NCBI RefSeq assembly: GCF_030704535.1
Contig: NC_081815.1
Coordinates: forward strand, 18,312,001-18,376,000
From: Vitis vinifera
Lineage: Eukaryota > Streptophyta > Magnoliopsida > Vitales > Vitaceae
DNA length: 64,000 nucleotides
Direction: 5' to 3'
Shown: in pieces, positions 47,701-60,700 of the stretch
Layout: each line of letters starts with the position of its first letter
How positions within the stretch are numbered: the first letter of the stretch is position 1
Notes under the pieces: model-generated
Told to the model about the DNA's origin: nothing
Databases searched by the model: none
Seen by the model: only the letters and a program-made list of their open reading frames with translations
Position numbers and translations under genes: made by a program

Positions 47701-50186
47701 TCCCAATACTCTCAACCTTTTCTAGGACCGATTTTAAACTATACTAAGATTTTTGCAATATTTTCCCAATGTTAGGAACCTATGCCAAAGTATCAACACA
47801 TTAGGCACATATTTTTAGAGCCAAATCCCAAAGTGCCTCATAATTCTTCAGTTTGTCTTACATAAAATGATAACAACGATTGAGATCTGTTGAGGCTAAC
47901 TAGATTTACAACAGATCACCATATTAAGAAATGAACATCAAGAACAAAAAACAACTAATATGTGAAGTGACTTATAATGAAGAAAAGATTGTTAGTAGAT
48001 AAACAAGCCAATGACTCTATGACATGAGCGTTTCATTCGTCTATCACGTCCTAAATAAGCGTCCATACAACACAGTTAAGGGCATGAGATGACAAAGACA
48101 ATGCACTTCTTAGTAAAGAGATGAGATTAGAGATTACGAAAGGCGAAATACCTTCCTCCTAAAAATAGTGAAGGTCCAAAGCATAGCCTCCAATGAGCAC
48201 TCTTGACTCACTTTGTTTGCGAAATATGAGATAAATATTGATTTTAAAAGATTTTTAGAACTTGATAAAAGGCGAGTAATTCCATGGCTCCCTTCCTATG
48301 ATACTATAGAGCTTGAAGAAAGGAAACGAGTTGGATGCTTGGTCGAAGGACCTTCATCGCCACAAATACTTGGAGGACATTTATTTTTAAGATGAAAAAC
48401 TAGTCTAGAAATAATATTAAGAATGCCTTAATCTAAAGAGCTCATGTATGGGGCACTTATTAAAGTCTCAATCTAGATTGATCATGGGAATGTTAACACA
48501 AGGCAGAGATGAGACCATGAAATCAACAACTTGATTTCTCCAAGCCGTATCTATAACCAAAATCTTCTACTATCTAGTTTGACAAAGAACTCCTTCAACT
48601 CGTTTCCTCTCTCCCTTTCTACATGCTCTTCTTCTCGAGCTAGAGACTAAGATTTCTTCACCCCTAAGTATCCCAATAAATCATCGATCACTTTGTGAAC
48701 ATAAAGGTCATATCTCCTCATGGATGACTAAATACGAGGGATCTTTTAAACACAAAAAAGAGCCATCTTGGCCAATATTGATTACAAATTATTAGGAGTT
48801 AGCAAAGAATGAAAAAATCTTTTATCATTGCTAAGGTGAAACACCCAATTAACCTTGTTGAAACTATTGAGAGGAAGTCACTATACCAATCTACCTCTTT
48901 AACTCATACTGAACCATAAAAAACCATAAGTTAGATTTAATAAATCAAAATAATGCAAACAAATAATAAAGACCAGATGCAAACCTAGATTTCAGAGAGA
49001 ATAGTTTGGAGAGTACTCTTGAGGAGTATTGAATGTACACCAAAAGTTAAGTTCACATCTTTCGAGCATGGTCATTTTGCAACTCATCTCATCACTACCT
49101 AAATCAGGTGAACTTACCTCTAAATTGGAATATATAACCTAACCCTTAATATGCTCTATTGACTCTCATTCAAGCTAAGCAGATCCAAATGATTATGATG
49201 AATTTGACAAAGGCATTTAAGAGAGGAGTACCACCTATAATGAACCTATACAAAGAAAGTGATTTGGCACCCTAAAGCCATTAGTATTAAGGAAAGATTC
49301 ATAGTACATGAACCTATGCACTAAGAACAATTGAGATAAAAAAAAAAAACAAAGGAATAGTTAAAAACAACTAAAAAAAACCCATATGCAATGAGGGTAG
49401 AACCTCAACTAAAGAAATGCAATACATCATGAAAAGCACATAACTTCTAAATGAAAGCCATGAACTTCAAAAAGAAAATCATAAAATAGAGAAAATGACA
49501 AAACGAAAGACTCACCAAATCTACAGAGCATGTATTTCTAATAGTAGAACCACATATAGACAAGGAGATAAGAAACTTATTTTCTCCAAATTCTTGAGTA
49601 GCAAAAAATAAGCACAATAACTAAAAACTAAGAGTCGTAAGGAAACTCAAAAGACAATGTTGGCCCATGCCCATTGGCAAAAACATAAGAGATGGTTCCT
49701 TTATCTTCTTTCAAAAAACATTAAATAATCCTAATACAATGAAAGCTACTCCCACCATGTGTCAGCAAAGGCAACACACAACATCCAGTACAAAAGTTAA
49801 AGCTTGTGTACTTTTTTGCTCAAAAAAATAGAAGAAAACAAAACATCTTTTCTAAGCACAAAATGGGGCAAGTGAAGTGGACGAGCTAAGGTACATGTAG
49901 ATCTAGAGATCATCACGAACCTCCCACATTCATATATGAAGTGGACTAGCTAAGGTACGTGTTGTGTAAAGGCAAAGATCCCGAACTCTTACAATCATAA
50001 CTCTTAGTCCACAAAAGACAAAAATAAAATAAAATAAAATAAAAAATTGTTGAAAGATTCTTTCAGTTATTATTTTGGCTAATAAAAAAATGACACATGT
50101 GAAGAGGATGGAATAAATAGAACAAGAGGAAAATGAGAGAGGGGGGTGAAAATTCAATGACACCAAAAGTTGCATTGAAAATTCTA
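47701..50186. other. Interior of the 44.5-50.4 kb block, right part
   Basis: Moderately AT-rich sequence without stops-free frames above 90 codons. The style suggests degraded non-autonomous retroelement. A GTGGACNAGCTAAGGTAC motif is repeated at 49877 and 49941 (64-bp spacing). Confidence 0.3.
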
Positions 50187-50432
50187 CAAAGAGGGCTCAA
50201 GTAAGTAGACTTTTGAGTTTGAATATATAACAAAGTAATCACATAATAAAATACATGTTTTAGTCATAATTCAACTTGGACGGCGAGCAATGGGCACTTG
50301 AAAGCACATGAGGTGATTGAACAAACAATCGCACAAAATTAGAGAAAAATAACATTGGATGCTTGAACATCCAATAAGGGATTCTCAAGCATGTCCTATG
50401 GTGCTCAAGCGCTATCTTGGGGAGTACTCAAG
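50187..50432 (+). repeat. 246-bp direct repeat, right copy
   Basis: Partner of 44512-44757, from TTCTACAAAGAGGGCTCAAG to GGGAGTACTCA. Carries a few extra bases and substitutions. Confidence 0.65.
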
Positions 50433-51281
50433 CACCCCACAATTTTTATCCCAACTTTTTAAAAAAGAATCATGAATTTTTTTATTTTTTATTTCTAAAA
50501 AAAGAGTTTTCCTAGACTAAAAGACTAAAAATATAGGGTCTAATATAGTTTTTTTTTTCACACGAAGAAAAAAAAACCTACTATTAAGAGAGCCTTGAAA
50601 AATTTAACAAACATCATTATTTTGTCCTACTTCCTAAACTCTCAAATCAAGATTTACCCAAAAAAAAATTAAAAATCCTCTCGAAAAGGAAAGATAGAGG
50701 TTAAGAATTCAAATTACTAAGCCTCAATGGTTCTAAGTTGGTCCATTTCGAAGCACAAAGGTGCCTTATGTCACAAACGTGAAAAATAAGTGTCAGTGTT
50801 AGTTGATACAAGTCTAAAAAATTAATAGCTTCTAAACTATGTAAAATTGTTTACTTTTTTTTTTTTCTCTTAAATGGATTTTGCATCTACAAGATTTAGG
50901 TAATCTTTATTAGTAATTTACATACGTAAAAAGTAATAAAAACTATAAACAATAAATTGATTAAACCAAATTTATATAAAATTATGATTTTAAATAATTG
51001 AATATAGGGTGGACCAATTCCTTTAAGCATAATTCCAAGCCCAATTCAATTGGATTTTTTTTATTAACTCTTAGAACTTGGCCTTGTACGTTTAAAGATT
51101 GTCCAAAGCTGTTCTATTAAGAGTAGAGGTGGATTGTAAGCATAATAATTTGCCCACCCAAAGACCGGGTCGGGTCAACATGTGCAACGGTTGAGGACTG
51201 ATTAGTTATTGCTATAACTGAAAAGAGGATAAGAAAACAGAGATTGGCAGATTTGGAAGCCACTTCTGTTGGCTTCAAATG
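50433..51281. other. Intergenic; promoter region of the NFU gene at its right end
   Basis: Nothing recognisable except the expected upstream region of NFU. A GACCGGGTCGGGTC patch at 51163 is notable for its GC content. Confidence 0.4.
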
Positions 51282-51367
51282 GGTTTTCATTGCCTTTGAT
51301 CAGCAGAAAGGACAGAAAAAACTAGGGTTTTCATTGCCTTTGATCAGTAGAAAGGACAGAAAAAACA
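51282..51367 (+). repeat. 44-bp tandem duplication just before the NFU start codon
   Basis: Units 51282-51325 and 51326-51367 both read GGTTTTCATTGCCTTTGATC, then AGYAGAAAGGACAGAAAAAAC, nearly identical. The second unit ends at the base before the ATG, so it is very likely in the 5' UTR or core promoter. Confidence 0.9.
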
Positions 51368-54300
51368 ATGGGCTTCACAGCATTCACACCATCCACAGCA
51401 GCCAACAACGTCAACTCATCTTTCCCTTCTTCATTATGGATCCCTTCTTCCCATTTATCCATCTCCAAGGTTCTCTCTTCAACCCCATGTTCAATTTTTT
51501 TTCCCCTTTTAGGATGAATTTGGACCAATGAAATGGTATATTCTCTATCTTTTTCTTCAGAAGCCCATCTCGGATTGCAGTGCTTTTTCTTCAAGGGACA
51601 ACTCTTTTATGAGGGGTCAGTTTCAGAGCAGGCACTTGCTTGGGTGCTGTTCCAGACGAGTGCAGAGTAGAAGAGCAGGTGAGTGACGAGAAAATTTTGG
51701 TTTTTTTAGTTGATCAGAGGGAACCCCAGATGATTTTAGAACTGCAAATGTGTGCGATGATGATAGATTTCTATTTGTTTGTGGTGCTTCCTTATTGCGG
51801 TGCGTTTGGGTGTCAAGAATTGGAGGGAAATTTGAAACCTGGTGTATCAGAGTAAATCCCAGATGATTTTATAGTTTAAAAACCGTAATATGATAATAAA
51901 ATTGTATATCTTATCATGCTATTATAGCTTGATAAGATATACAATTTTATTATCATATTACGGTTTTTAAACTATAATTTGCTGGGTTTAGGGTTAAATT
52001 TGGCCCATCAGAGGGAACCCCAGATAAATTTGGGCTATCACAATTAATCCCAGATGATTTTAGCTGAATTAGAAACCACAATTTCGTGCCATGATGGGTA
52101 AATTTTCTTTTTCCTGTACATTTTTCTTATGCTGCATTTGGATGTCAAGAAAATGGAGGAAAAGTTAAATTTTGCCCATTGATGCAAACCCAGATGATTT
52201 AAGATGATTTAGAAACTATGAATTCATGCCATGATGATAATCGCTCTATTTTCTCTGCATTTTTATTTTCTCTGCATTTTTCATTGCTTCTTTTGGATGA
52301 CAAGAAAATAGAGGAAAAGTTAAATTTGGTCCATTAAAGTAAACCCCAGATCATGTAGACTGATTTTGAAACTGCAAATTCATGCAATGATGGTAGTGTT
52401 TCTATTCTTCTGTGCATTCTTCTTGTTTCTGGGGGCCAAGAAGGACAAGTGAAATTTGGATTTTAGAGCTATCAGAGATTGGAAATCTGAAATATTTCTT
52501 TTCATACTTCTGTCAGACTTTTTGGCAATCCAAGAAGACTTTGATAGTATCTAATGAAGAAAAAAATTATTAGTGATATTATTGAATTTCAAGAACAGGG
52601 CCAGACTGATACAAGATCTATTCGAGAGGCTATCACTCTCCCACCAAACTCACAGAACAGCTAGCTATCCTAACTAATTCCATATTTTCCGATTTAAGCT
52701 ATTCCAGCCCGTACCAAGACTGTTACACAGCCTGTATAAGGACTGTTACAACTAACTGCCAGTTTCTAGTACACTTCTCTTCCCTTTTCTGGAATACACA
52801 TTAACGTATGGGAGGCCTATCAGAATTATCCTTTTGTTTCTGAGACAATGTATTAAATTAAATTTTGAGTGTTCAGAGCCTTCATTTTTGGTACTGATAA
52901 ACTGAGAACCTTTTCTCGACTGACCTAAGACATCCACTTGGCTTATTTAGGCAAGTTTTTCATTTTTTTTACAAACCTTAGGTTTAGTATAAGATTCAAT
53001 ATTTAATTTTATTTCATTTTTATTTTTGTTCAGTTTTCTCATTGACCAAACAGATGTCAATGCAACCTGAATAAATGAGAAAGTTTTGACAGGGCTGTGA
53101 TGTTGGTGTGATTTCTAATTTTGAAGGAATTTTGGTTTTGCCGAGCTGTGTCCTTCCATTAACTGAAGAAAATGTTGAGAAGGTCTTGGACGAGGTGCGA
53201 CCTGGGTTAATGGCTGATGGAGGAAATGTGGCTCTACATGAGATTGATGGCCTTGTTGTGGTACTAAAGCTACAAGGAGCATGTGGCTCTTGTCCAAGCT
53301 CAACAATGACACTAAAGATGGGAATTGAAACTAGGCTTCGTGACAAGATCCCAGAAATTGAGGCAGTGGAACAAATCCTCGACACAGAGACTGGCCTGGA
53401 GTTAAATGAGGAAAATGTTGAGAAGGTTAGTCAATTGAATCTCTCTAATGCATGCTCCTTTTGTTTGTTGCACAAAGACAATGTAATAAACTCTGGAATA
53501 GATTTTCGAATGAAATTACAAACCCCTTGAAAAAGATGAATTTCATATGCATGAAACTTTTAACATTGGAAGATTCGGTAATCTCACAACTAGTAGAAAT
53601 GAGTGAGTTAATTTCTGTTTTATAGACTCTTTCCTACTAATATTTTTTTTCGACTGTCTTGGGGACAATTGTCTGGAAACTAAGAAACTAAAAGTTCTTG
53701 AGGAACCATACTAAATTTTCAATCCAAAGTGAATAAGAAGCAGATTTCATATAAGTATCATATTACCTAGTTGTTTGGAGATGAAGGAACTTAACTGTAG
53801 CCTCAGAGGATAGCACTTTCTTAGACCACGAATGGTTGTTTGTGATTTAATTTGATCATTTTCTTACCAATGTTTTCACCTTGTTTCCATAAGTCTCCAT
53901 TTGGGATGGAAAGGAAAATCCTGTCTGGTTTGTGGTGAGACATAGCAAGAAAATACTAAATATAAGAGAGAAAAAGAAAGATTTTTATGCATTTATAAAC
54001 TCCTCTTTTCTGTTTAAAAGGGTTAAGATAATTGAGGTAAATGTGGAGAAGAAATTTATTAAGATCAAATTTGAATTTCACTCTTTCTTATTTCCTTTTA
54101 TTTTCTCTTTGCTTGCAAAGTTTTCTAGTCTGAATATAATTAAATATTTTTTTTCTCGTGATACTCCAGCTGAATTTTTGTAATTATGATAGCTCATACT
54201 GTGATCATGGTTAATAAGAAATGTAATTGTGATAACAATGGCTGAGGTTGGTTTGTCTTTCAGGTTCTTGCTGAGATTAGACCATACCTTGCTGGCACAG

Positions 54301-54458
54301 GTGGTGGGGTGCTCGAGCTTGTTCAGATCAATGATTATGTCATCAAAGTTCGGCTCAGTGGACCTGCAGCTGGGGTTATGACTGTTCGGGTGGCTCTAAC
54401 ACAAAAATTGAGGGAAAAGATACCTGCCATTGCAGCTGTCCAGTTGATAGATGGATAA
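51368..54458 (+). CDS. Plastid NifU-like Fe-S scaffold protein, NFU3/NFU2-type
   Basis: Carries and transfers Fe-S clusters in the chloroplast stroma, feeding photosystem I and other plastid proteins (family knowledge). Four exons, GT-AG: 51368-51469, 51561-51678, 53127-53425, 54264-54458; 714 bases, 237 residues, as in Arabidopsis NFU3. Residues 1-73 are Ser/Thr/Arg-rich with few acids, a plastid transit peptide ([14 protein letters not shown]...). NifU domain 1 spans about 83-160 and holds the cluster-binding CGSC in [14 protein letters not shown]. Domain 2, from [19 protein letters not shown] to the end, repeats the fold but has GPAAGV in place of CxxC, as in plant plastid NFUs. Donor 1 (GTTCTC) is weak but the frame requires it, and acceptor 3 (GAAG|GA) was chosen over an upstream CAG because only it keeps the frame. 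Intron 2 is 1.45 kb and unusual. AATAAA at 54553 may serve the 3' end. Confidence 0.92.
51715..52470 (+). repeat. Degenerate tandem repeats of about 140-150 bp in NFU intron 2
   Basis: About five units start near 51720, 51853, 52046, 52184 and 52332 with ACCCCAGATGATTTTAG-like words, followed by AAACTGCAAATTCATGCCATGATG, CTCTGCATTTTTCTT, GGATGTCAAGAAAATGGAGG and TTAAATTTGGCCCAT. Diverged by perhaps 15-25 percent by eye. Extra sequence, including a perfect palindrome, sits between the first and third units. Confidence 0.8.
51869..51977. repeat. Perfect 48-bp-arm palindrome in NFU intron 2
   Basis: Left arm 51869-51916 and right arm 51930-51977 are exact reverse complements over 48 bases, with a 13-base loop at 51917-51929. 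It interrupts the tandem-repeat unit that starts near 51853. No mismatch in the arms, unlike all surrounding repeats. Confidence 0.97.
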
Positions 54459-55442
54459 AATACTATGAAAAAACAGTTGTAAGTGTAAAGCGAGAATCTA
54501 GAAATGTAGTCTACCATCTCTTTTCATGAGAACAGCCACTTGTTTGGAAAAAAATAAAAAAGCATTATTTCAGGTACATATTTCAGATGAATCTGACTCA
54601 GTTCACATTCAATATGTAAGAAAAAGAGCAATGTATTGAGGTAATTCTTTCAATCTTCAAGAGGTGAGATAATTCATGGTGTTTCTTCTTTTAACTGTTA
54701 GCAATTCAGGATTCTAATCCCATTTCAGCATCCATGTAGGGTCCATGCTATTTCGATGTGGTCTAGAAGAAACACAATGGAATTCCTGTTTGAACTATGT
54801 TTATCAATTTGGTTGTACTTGGAGCTCATGATAGCAGAGGCCAGGTACCATGTATGCATACAGAAACACATAGTTCCAGTATTCTTCTCTTCTGGGTTGA
54901 TCATTTTGTTTCTTCTTTTATACACCACAAAAGAATATGATTAGTATGTGCTGCGATACTTATTTGTACTTCTCCAATCTGATGAATGACATTTCCACCT
55001 TGACCTTGTGATCTATTAGTATTAAGCAGCTAGCCAATAGGGTTGAAATACGAAACTGCACTTGGCCTAATGGCCCATTTTGTACAAATCTAGGAAAAGC
55101 ACTAGCTATACAAGACCATGCCTGGAATTTTCCATATGGATTGGTTAGGTCAGGTTGACTTAACAACATCAAAGTGACTTAAGCTGTCTAAGCATTGTGC
55201 GGTTGTTTGGAAATCTCCTAATTCTGTGATACTAAACTGTCAAGCAACAACTTTAGACACTAAAACCTGAGTTTGGCATTGATCAATCCAATCCATAGAA
55301 TCAAATTTCTTAAAAGATTACAGAAGGATGACAAACCCTCTTATTGATTGTTCTTACAAAACTTGAAAAACCCAAATGCAAATTAGTTAGAAACCAAAAG
55401 AAAAACCCTACAATCTTCCTAAAATGAGTCATGGGCTTCCTT
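54459..55442. other. Convergent intergenic region (NFU and peroxidase 3' ends)
   Basis: Holds the 3' UTRs of both convergent genes. No other gene supported. Confidence 0.45.
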
Positions 55443-57739
55443 CTAGTTCACGCTGGTGCAGTCATGCCTAATCTCGCCTTGGTTTCCAGTCTTCACCCCC
55501 ACTCTTCCAAGCTTAGTGATAGCACTCACAAAAGCCCTCCCAAAAGCTGCATTGCTTGCTGCAAATTGATTCACAGTAGGCCTTGATCTTGTGTCTGTAA
55601 ACAGTGCCTGATCAGAGGTGAACAAACCCATACCCTTTTGAAGATTTTGGAAGTAGGCATTGTCAAAGGTCTGAGGCGTGGTCGGGTCCATGTTAATGGC
55701 AACTCTTGGGTCCACCCTTGTTGGGCACATCTGCCTCAGCTGCAGAGCATAGGTTGCATTGAGTGTTGGGTCAATTCTGTTTTGATTGCTGAACCTGTAG
55801 ATTCTCTTGAAGAAGCGGCTGCAATGAGAGAACCCAATTGTGTGTGCACCTAATTTCAAAGGAGACAATGTTTTAGAAATGAGTGATGCCAGATTGACAC
55901 TGATCTTCACTCTTATGTAACATGTCATTGTGTTAGGAAATATTCCAAAAAAAAATTATCATTTACCTGCATAGGACCCGTTTAAATTTTAGAAAGTTTT
56001 TGAGGGTTAGTATGAAGGAAAAGAAAACAAAAAGAAGAATGGAAGAAATGTCAATAAAAAATAAAATGAAATAATGAATAGTTTACCTGATAGTGCAATC
56101 ATATCTTTCTGGGTGAGACCATGAGAGGAAAACATGGTGTTAAGCTGGTCTAAGCTAAAATCAGGGTGAGGCAGCTTATGCTGAACACTTGCTTTTGTAG
56201 ATATTCTTCCATCTCTTCTCCCCAGTTCCACTTTATAAGATGGCCCCCCTGCCTGCATTCCAATTTATGATTCCACCTACTATTATTAATTTCTCAGGCA
56301 AAAAAAAGAAGTTGCCTTCTCAAAATTCTTCACTAAAATCTCGAAACAATTCATTAAGTAGCATGAGATGTAATTTTGTGTAAAAAAATTGAAGCTTTTA
56401 GGCTGTGTATCTGTTTCTTTATTAGGTTTATTAAGCTACCAACTTTCCTAACTTAGGCAGTAGGCTCTAAAACCATATTAAGCTACCAATTTTCCTACAA
56501 ACTTAAACTACTAAAATTTGGGCTTACAACATATACCAAGCTAACAAGGTTATACTATTGATCCTTAACAGGGAAATGCTTCACTTCCCATCTTTTCTTA
56601 GCACCTTAGTAAGTGGTTGGAGGCAATTGTATAGAAGAAAAAATTATAAATTTCATAATTTCATTTTTTCTTTTTATCCAATGGCACTAAAATTTCTTAA
56701 GATAGCATTAATATTAAGGTTTTTCCTCTCCTAAAGCTAACTATTATATAAACATTTTATGACTACTTCAAAGAAGAGCCTAAAGTGAAGTGCACAAGGA
56801 TGAGTTTATAAAAATAGTAGTCATTCACAAATGGAGAAGATAGGATAATGGTAGTGGTTACCATGTTATGTGCTTTTAGCATTATTAAGCTTTCTATGCC
56901 TAAATTAATATTCAAAAAATAATAGTATAAAATAGGTAGAATGTTGAGTCAAAATCTTCTAGTATTTGTTAGCTTATATAAAAGAGAGAGACTTATAAAA
57001 GAAAGAAGGTGGTGTACCAATGCTACAACATCTCTAGTAGCCAAGGCAAGAATGTCTGCACATGAGACTTTGTTGGTGCATTTAGGATCACTGTCAACTG
57101 CTGCCTTGGCCTTAATCACTGTGTCGAATCCATCTCCGGCCAGGGATATATCGTCCCCATGATCCTTCTCTGCACGACCATTTGGTGATGCTAGCATCAC
57201 TGATGCATCACAACCCTAATAACAAGAAGGCAAAAACAAAGACTAAGACAGTTTGGATAATAGTAATGTATGGATGTCATTAGTTAAGTAATTAATAGAC
57301 TTGAAAACTTAAGCTAGATAGAGAGGTTAAACAGATAGAACCTGGACTCTGATTCTATGTTTAAACCATTAGGTATTGAACCAACAATATATATATCAAA
57401 TAGAGATTCAACGTTGAGAGTTGAATAACTTTAACATATATTGATTGTTGTTGGGATAGCCTATGATACTGAACCAACAATATATATCAAGCTGAATGAC
57501 ATTAACAGAAGTATCATTTTAATACAAACCCGAACAAAGCAATCATGGAAGAAAAGGCGGAGGGTGGCAGGGGCGGTCACAAAGGTTTGCAGGAATTTCT
57601 TCTGGACAGCAGACCGAACTAGAGACTCAACATTAGGGCATGTGTCCTTGTAGAAATCCTGCCGGAGTTGAGCAGAAGCAGAGGAGAGGAGGAGGCAGAA
57701 AAGGAAGGATGAGAGGAGAATGAGGCTTGGGTTTGCCAT
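55443..57739 (-). CDS. Secreted class III peroxidase, PER16/PER45-like
   Basis: Heme peroxidase of the cell wall, oxidising phenolics with H2O2 (lignification, wall stiffening, ROS balance). Four exons on the minus strand: 57530-57739, 57018-57215, 56087-56252, 55443-55849; 981 bases, 326 residues, with the classic three-intron layout of the family. Residues 1-23 are a signal peptide (cleavage after ASA, mature start QLRQDFY). Distal site Arg61 and His65 in LRLFFHDCF; proximal heme ligand His194 in [10 protein letters not shown]. All eight conserved Cys are present (34, 67, 72, 116, 122, 201, 233, 322), giving four disulfides. [17 protein letters not shown] and [16 protein letters not shown] are close to PER16. 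NAT at 222 is a possible N-glycan site. Nothing broken. Physiological substrate cannot be inferred. Confidence 0.96.
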
Positions 57740-57780
57740 GGCCTTGAAACTTTGTTGCAGTTTACGAGGGGATGAAGGTG

Positions 57781-57789
57781 TATTTATAC
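57781..57789 (-). promoter_or_regulatory. TATA box of the peroxidase gene
   Basis: Minus-strand AGTATAAATA ends about 42 bases before the ATG at 57739. If used, the leader would be only 10-20 bases. A second candidate (CTATATATGC, near 58005-58013) would give a leader of about 230 bases. Confidence 0.45.
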
Positions 57790-60700
57790 TGAGGTTTTGG
57801 AGAATTTGAATAGGAATGTGGAATGGAAATGGTGGTGGAAACAAAACAACAGTCTGGCAATTGGTGACTGGATATTCTTTGAGATTGAGATTGAAATGAG
57901 GTGGGTATTTGTATATTTTATCATCATGTTCTTGGAACTAAAGAATAGGTTGTGTGATACATAGGATAAGAAGTATGGAAATGACTTGGCTTGGGAAAGA
58001 GTGCATATATAGACATGTCTGTTTCTGAGTTGGTAGGATCACATGCTGATAATAATTGTAAAAGTTAGGGAACTTAAGCTAGCTTATCTTGATATATATA
58101 TATATAGTATTAAGTTCAAATCAATTTGATTGGTTGACTTTTGCCACTTGGATAATTAGAATTGTTTTTTTGTCTTAACGTTTAAATGAAAAATAAAGGA
58201 TGATTATTTGTAAAAATAGGAAGGACAACCACAATTGAGAGCATCAAGTCAATTTTTTAGGTTTTTTTAGGACTTTTGATGCTGAAAATTTCCCTCGAGA
58301 AGAAGTTTTTGACACTCAAAAATTATTGTAGAAGTAGAAGTTTGGTATTTTTTTTTTTTTTGTTGTATTGATTTTATAGTTGGTAAATTATATTTAAAAA
58401 ACATCTTTATTAAAATAAAGAAAATTTTAGATTTCTAAAATATTAATTAAATAAAAATTTATCTATGATATTGCATTTGATGGAATGTAAGATTCTTCTT
58501 ACTTTTTCAAAACATAGATATATCATATTAGAAAATATGAAACCAATAGAGGAGAATTATCCAAATATTCTTAAAAGTTACATTTAAGTTTTAAATACGA
58601 CATTTTGGCATTCAAAAAGCTTTTTCAAACAAAACCGATAAATAAATGTGTTTTAAAACCCCAAAATACTATTAGATTCATAAAAGAAAGTATTTACATA
58701 AGGGTTTGCATGAAGAAGTATTTTTAAGAAATTAGCTTGATTAGTGTTACCTTTGTATATATATATAACACTAAATCAAATACAAAAATATTTCATGAAT
58801 GGGCATGGTCTTTGTTTGATGCTTATGCCAACCCCTAAAATGCCTTGAAGATAAAGGTGCAATGGAAATGGCCAAGGGTTTGTTGACCTAAACTTTAAAC
58901 AAAGGGAAGAGCCATTGCAAGCTCACATGGTTGAGAACAATTTTTTAAGTAGTTTCTTTGTTGTTGCCCCATGTTTCTATTTGTTCTTTATTTTTTGTTT
59001 TTATTTGTTTGAATTTAATCAAAACCCTAGTAGCCATCATGTGAAACCAATAGCATAAATCGTTGTTTATAAATGGATTAAAATGTAGGTTTAGGATTAA
59101 GTATATTCAAAGCATTATTCTGCACCGACACATCAATAAGATATTGGCATTGATGAAGTATGATGAGAAAATATGTTCATTTTTTTAATTAAGATTTCGT
59201 TTTATTTTTTCATCAAGTAAAGGTTATAAGTCTCTTAATTTATCGATCAATTGGATCAAATTACAAAGAAATTTATTAAAACGTAAGATTAGCGATAGGG
59301 TGATGGACTACTATTATGATAATTATTTATAGAAATAAAAATATCTATTAATATCTATTTCAATCATTGACCCATGATTCATTCAAAAACACGAAAGGTA
59401 TGACCTTTCACCATATAAATTTATCAATTAAAAGGACAAGGACAACTCATATTCATGCATGACTATTACAACCATACAATAATCCTTGCTTGAAATTTTA
59501 GATAGTAGTATGATATAATTATTTAAAACATATAAATAAGAAAATTTATTTAATAATTAGACATTTTCAAATTCTTAATATTATAATGAATAGAGAATAA
59601 ATTTAGAGAAATTATAAATAATAATAATGACTTTATTTTTCTTCTAAGTACAAGGGGTGAAAAAAAAAAGTGAAAGTTGTTCTTACAACAATCTTGTTAT
59701 CTGTCCCCCATGTTTGTTTCCATTATTTCCAATACAACCTATAGAAAACATTTTTTTTTAAAATGAACATTGAACCAAACAAGGTATTTTTTAGAATTAA
59801 GTACTTAGAAAACTATTTATAGTAACAAATTTATCAAGAACAATTTTTTGAGTAGCAAAGCTATGTAGAAATTTTTAAAAGCAGTTGTCATACATACTCC
59901 CATTTTGGTGAAATCATACATTGTTTTCCTTTTTAAAAGACTCTCTCAATAATTTAATATTTTTTTTCTTAACTTTTCTGATGGATAACCAAACATGAAA
60001 AATAATATTAAAAATTTTCCGAAACAAACATATCCTAAAAATCGACAAAAAGAAAGAAGTGCACAACCCAGCAGATGAATGCTAAACCAGAACACAATAT
60101 TACATCATCTGTAAATTCGATATGGAGTTTGATGACCAATTTCACAATTTATAACATCAAATCATTTTAATCTGAACTTCATAGAGAACTCAAATACAGT
60201 TACCAAACAAGGCATTGAAGAATTTGGACAACAAAGTCGATGCCAAATCCTGCTGAGTTCATCATTTTTCATCTGTTTTGATGGAGAAGATTCTGATCAG
60301 AAAGTACAGAAAATATAGAAAGCAGAATGAGGATACAAGAGAGGGGTGTGGGATAATATATAAGTTTCCAATCAAGCATAAGAATTTAGTAATTGTTGAA
60401 CAATTCTATTTATGCTTGTTGTGCCTTCCACTTCAAGATATATGATGATACCCACCAACAACCATTCATTAAAAGCAACATTATTTTCACAAGGACTCTA
60501 ATATGATCCAATCCTCCTTAGCACCCAAGATAAAGGAAATTAAAAAAAAAAACAAAAAAACAAAAAACAAAACAAAAACAAAAAGGATAAAAAAAAGGAA
60601 GAAAAAAAATCCTGGCCAGACTTCGCCGTGCGTTCCAACCATATTTTGCAACAACGCACCTGCAGAATTAAACATTTGTTACCAGTGAATTATAAAGTAG

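Noticed and set aside
51244..51531. Alternative start for NFU at 51244 (95-codon frame)
   Set aside because: Its frame ends in a stop before a usable donor and does not join exon 2; the ATG at 51368 gives a proper transit peptide and in-phase splicing.
53092..53126. Earlier acceptor (GACAG|GGCTG) for NFU exon 3
   Set aside because: With the upstream exon phase it brings an in-frame TGA; the acceptor at 53126/53127 keeps the frame.
60487..60688. ORFs with poly-Lys or poly-Phe
   Set aside because: Products of the A-rich low-complexity tract.
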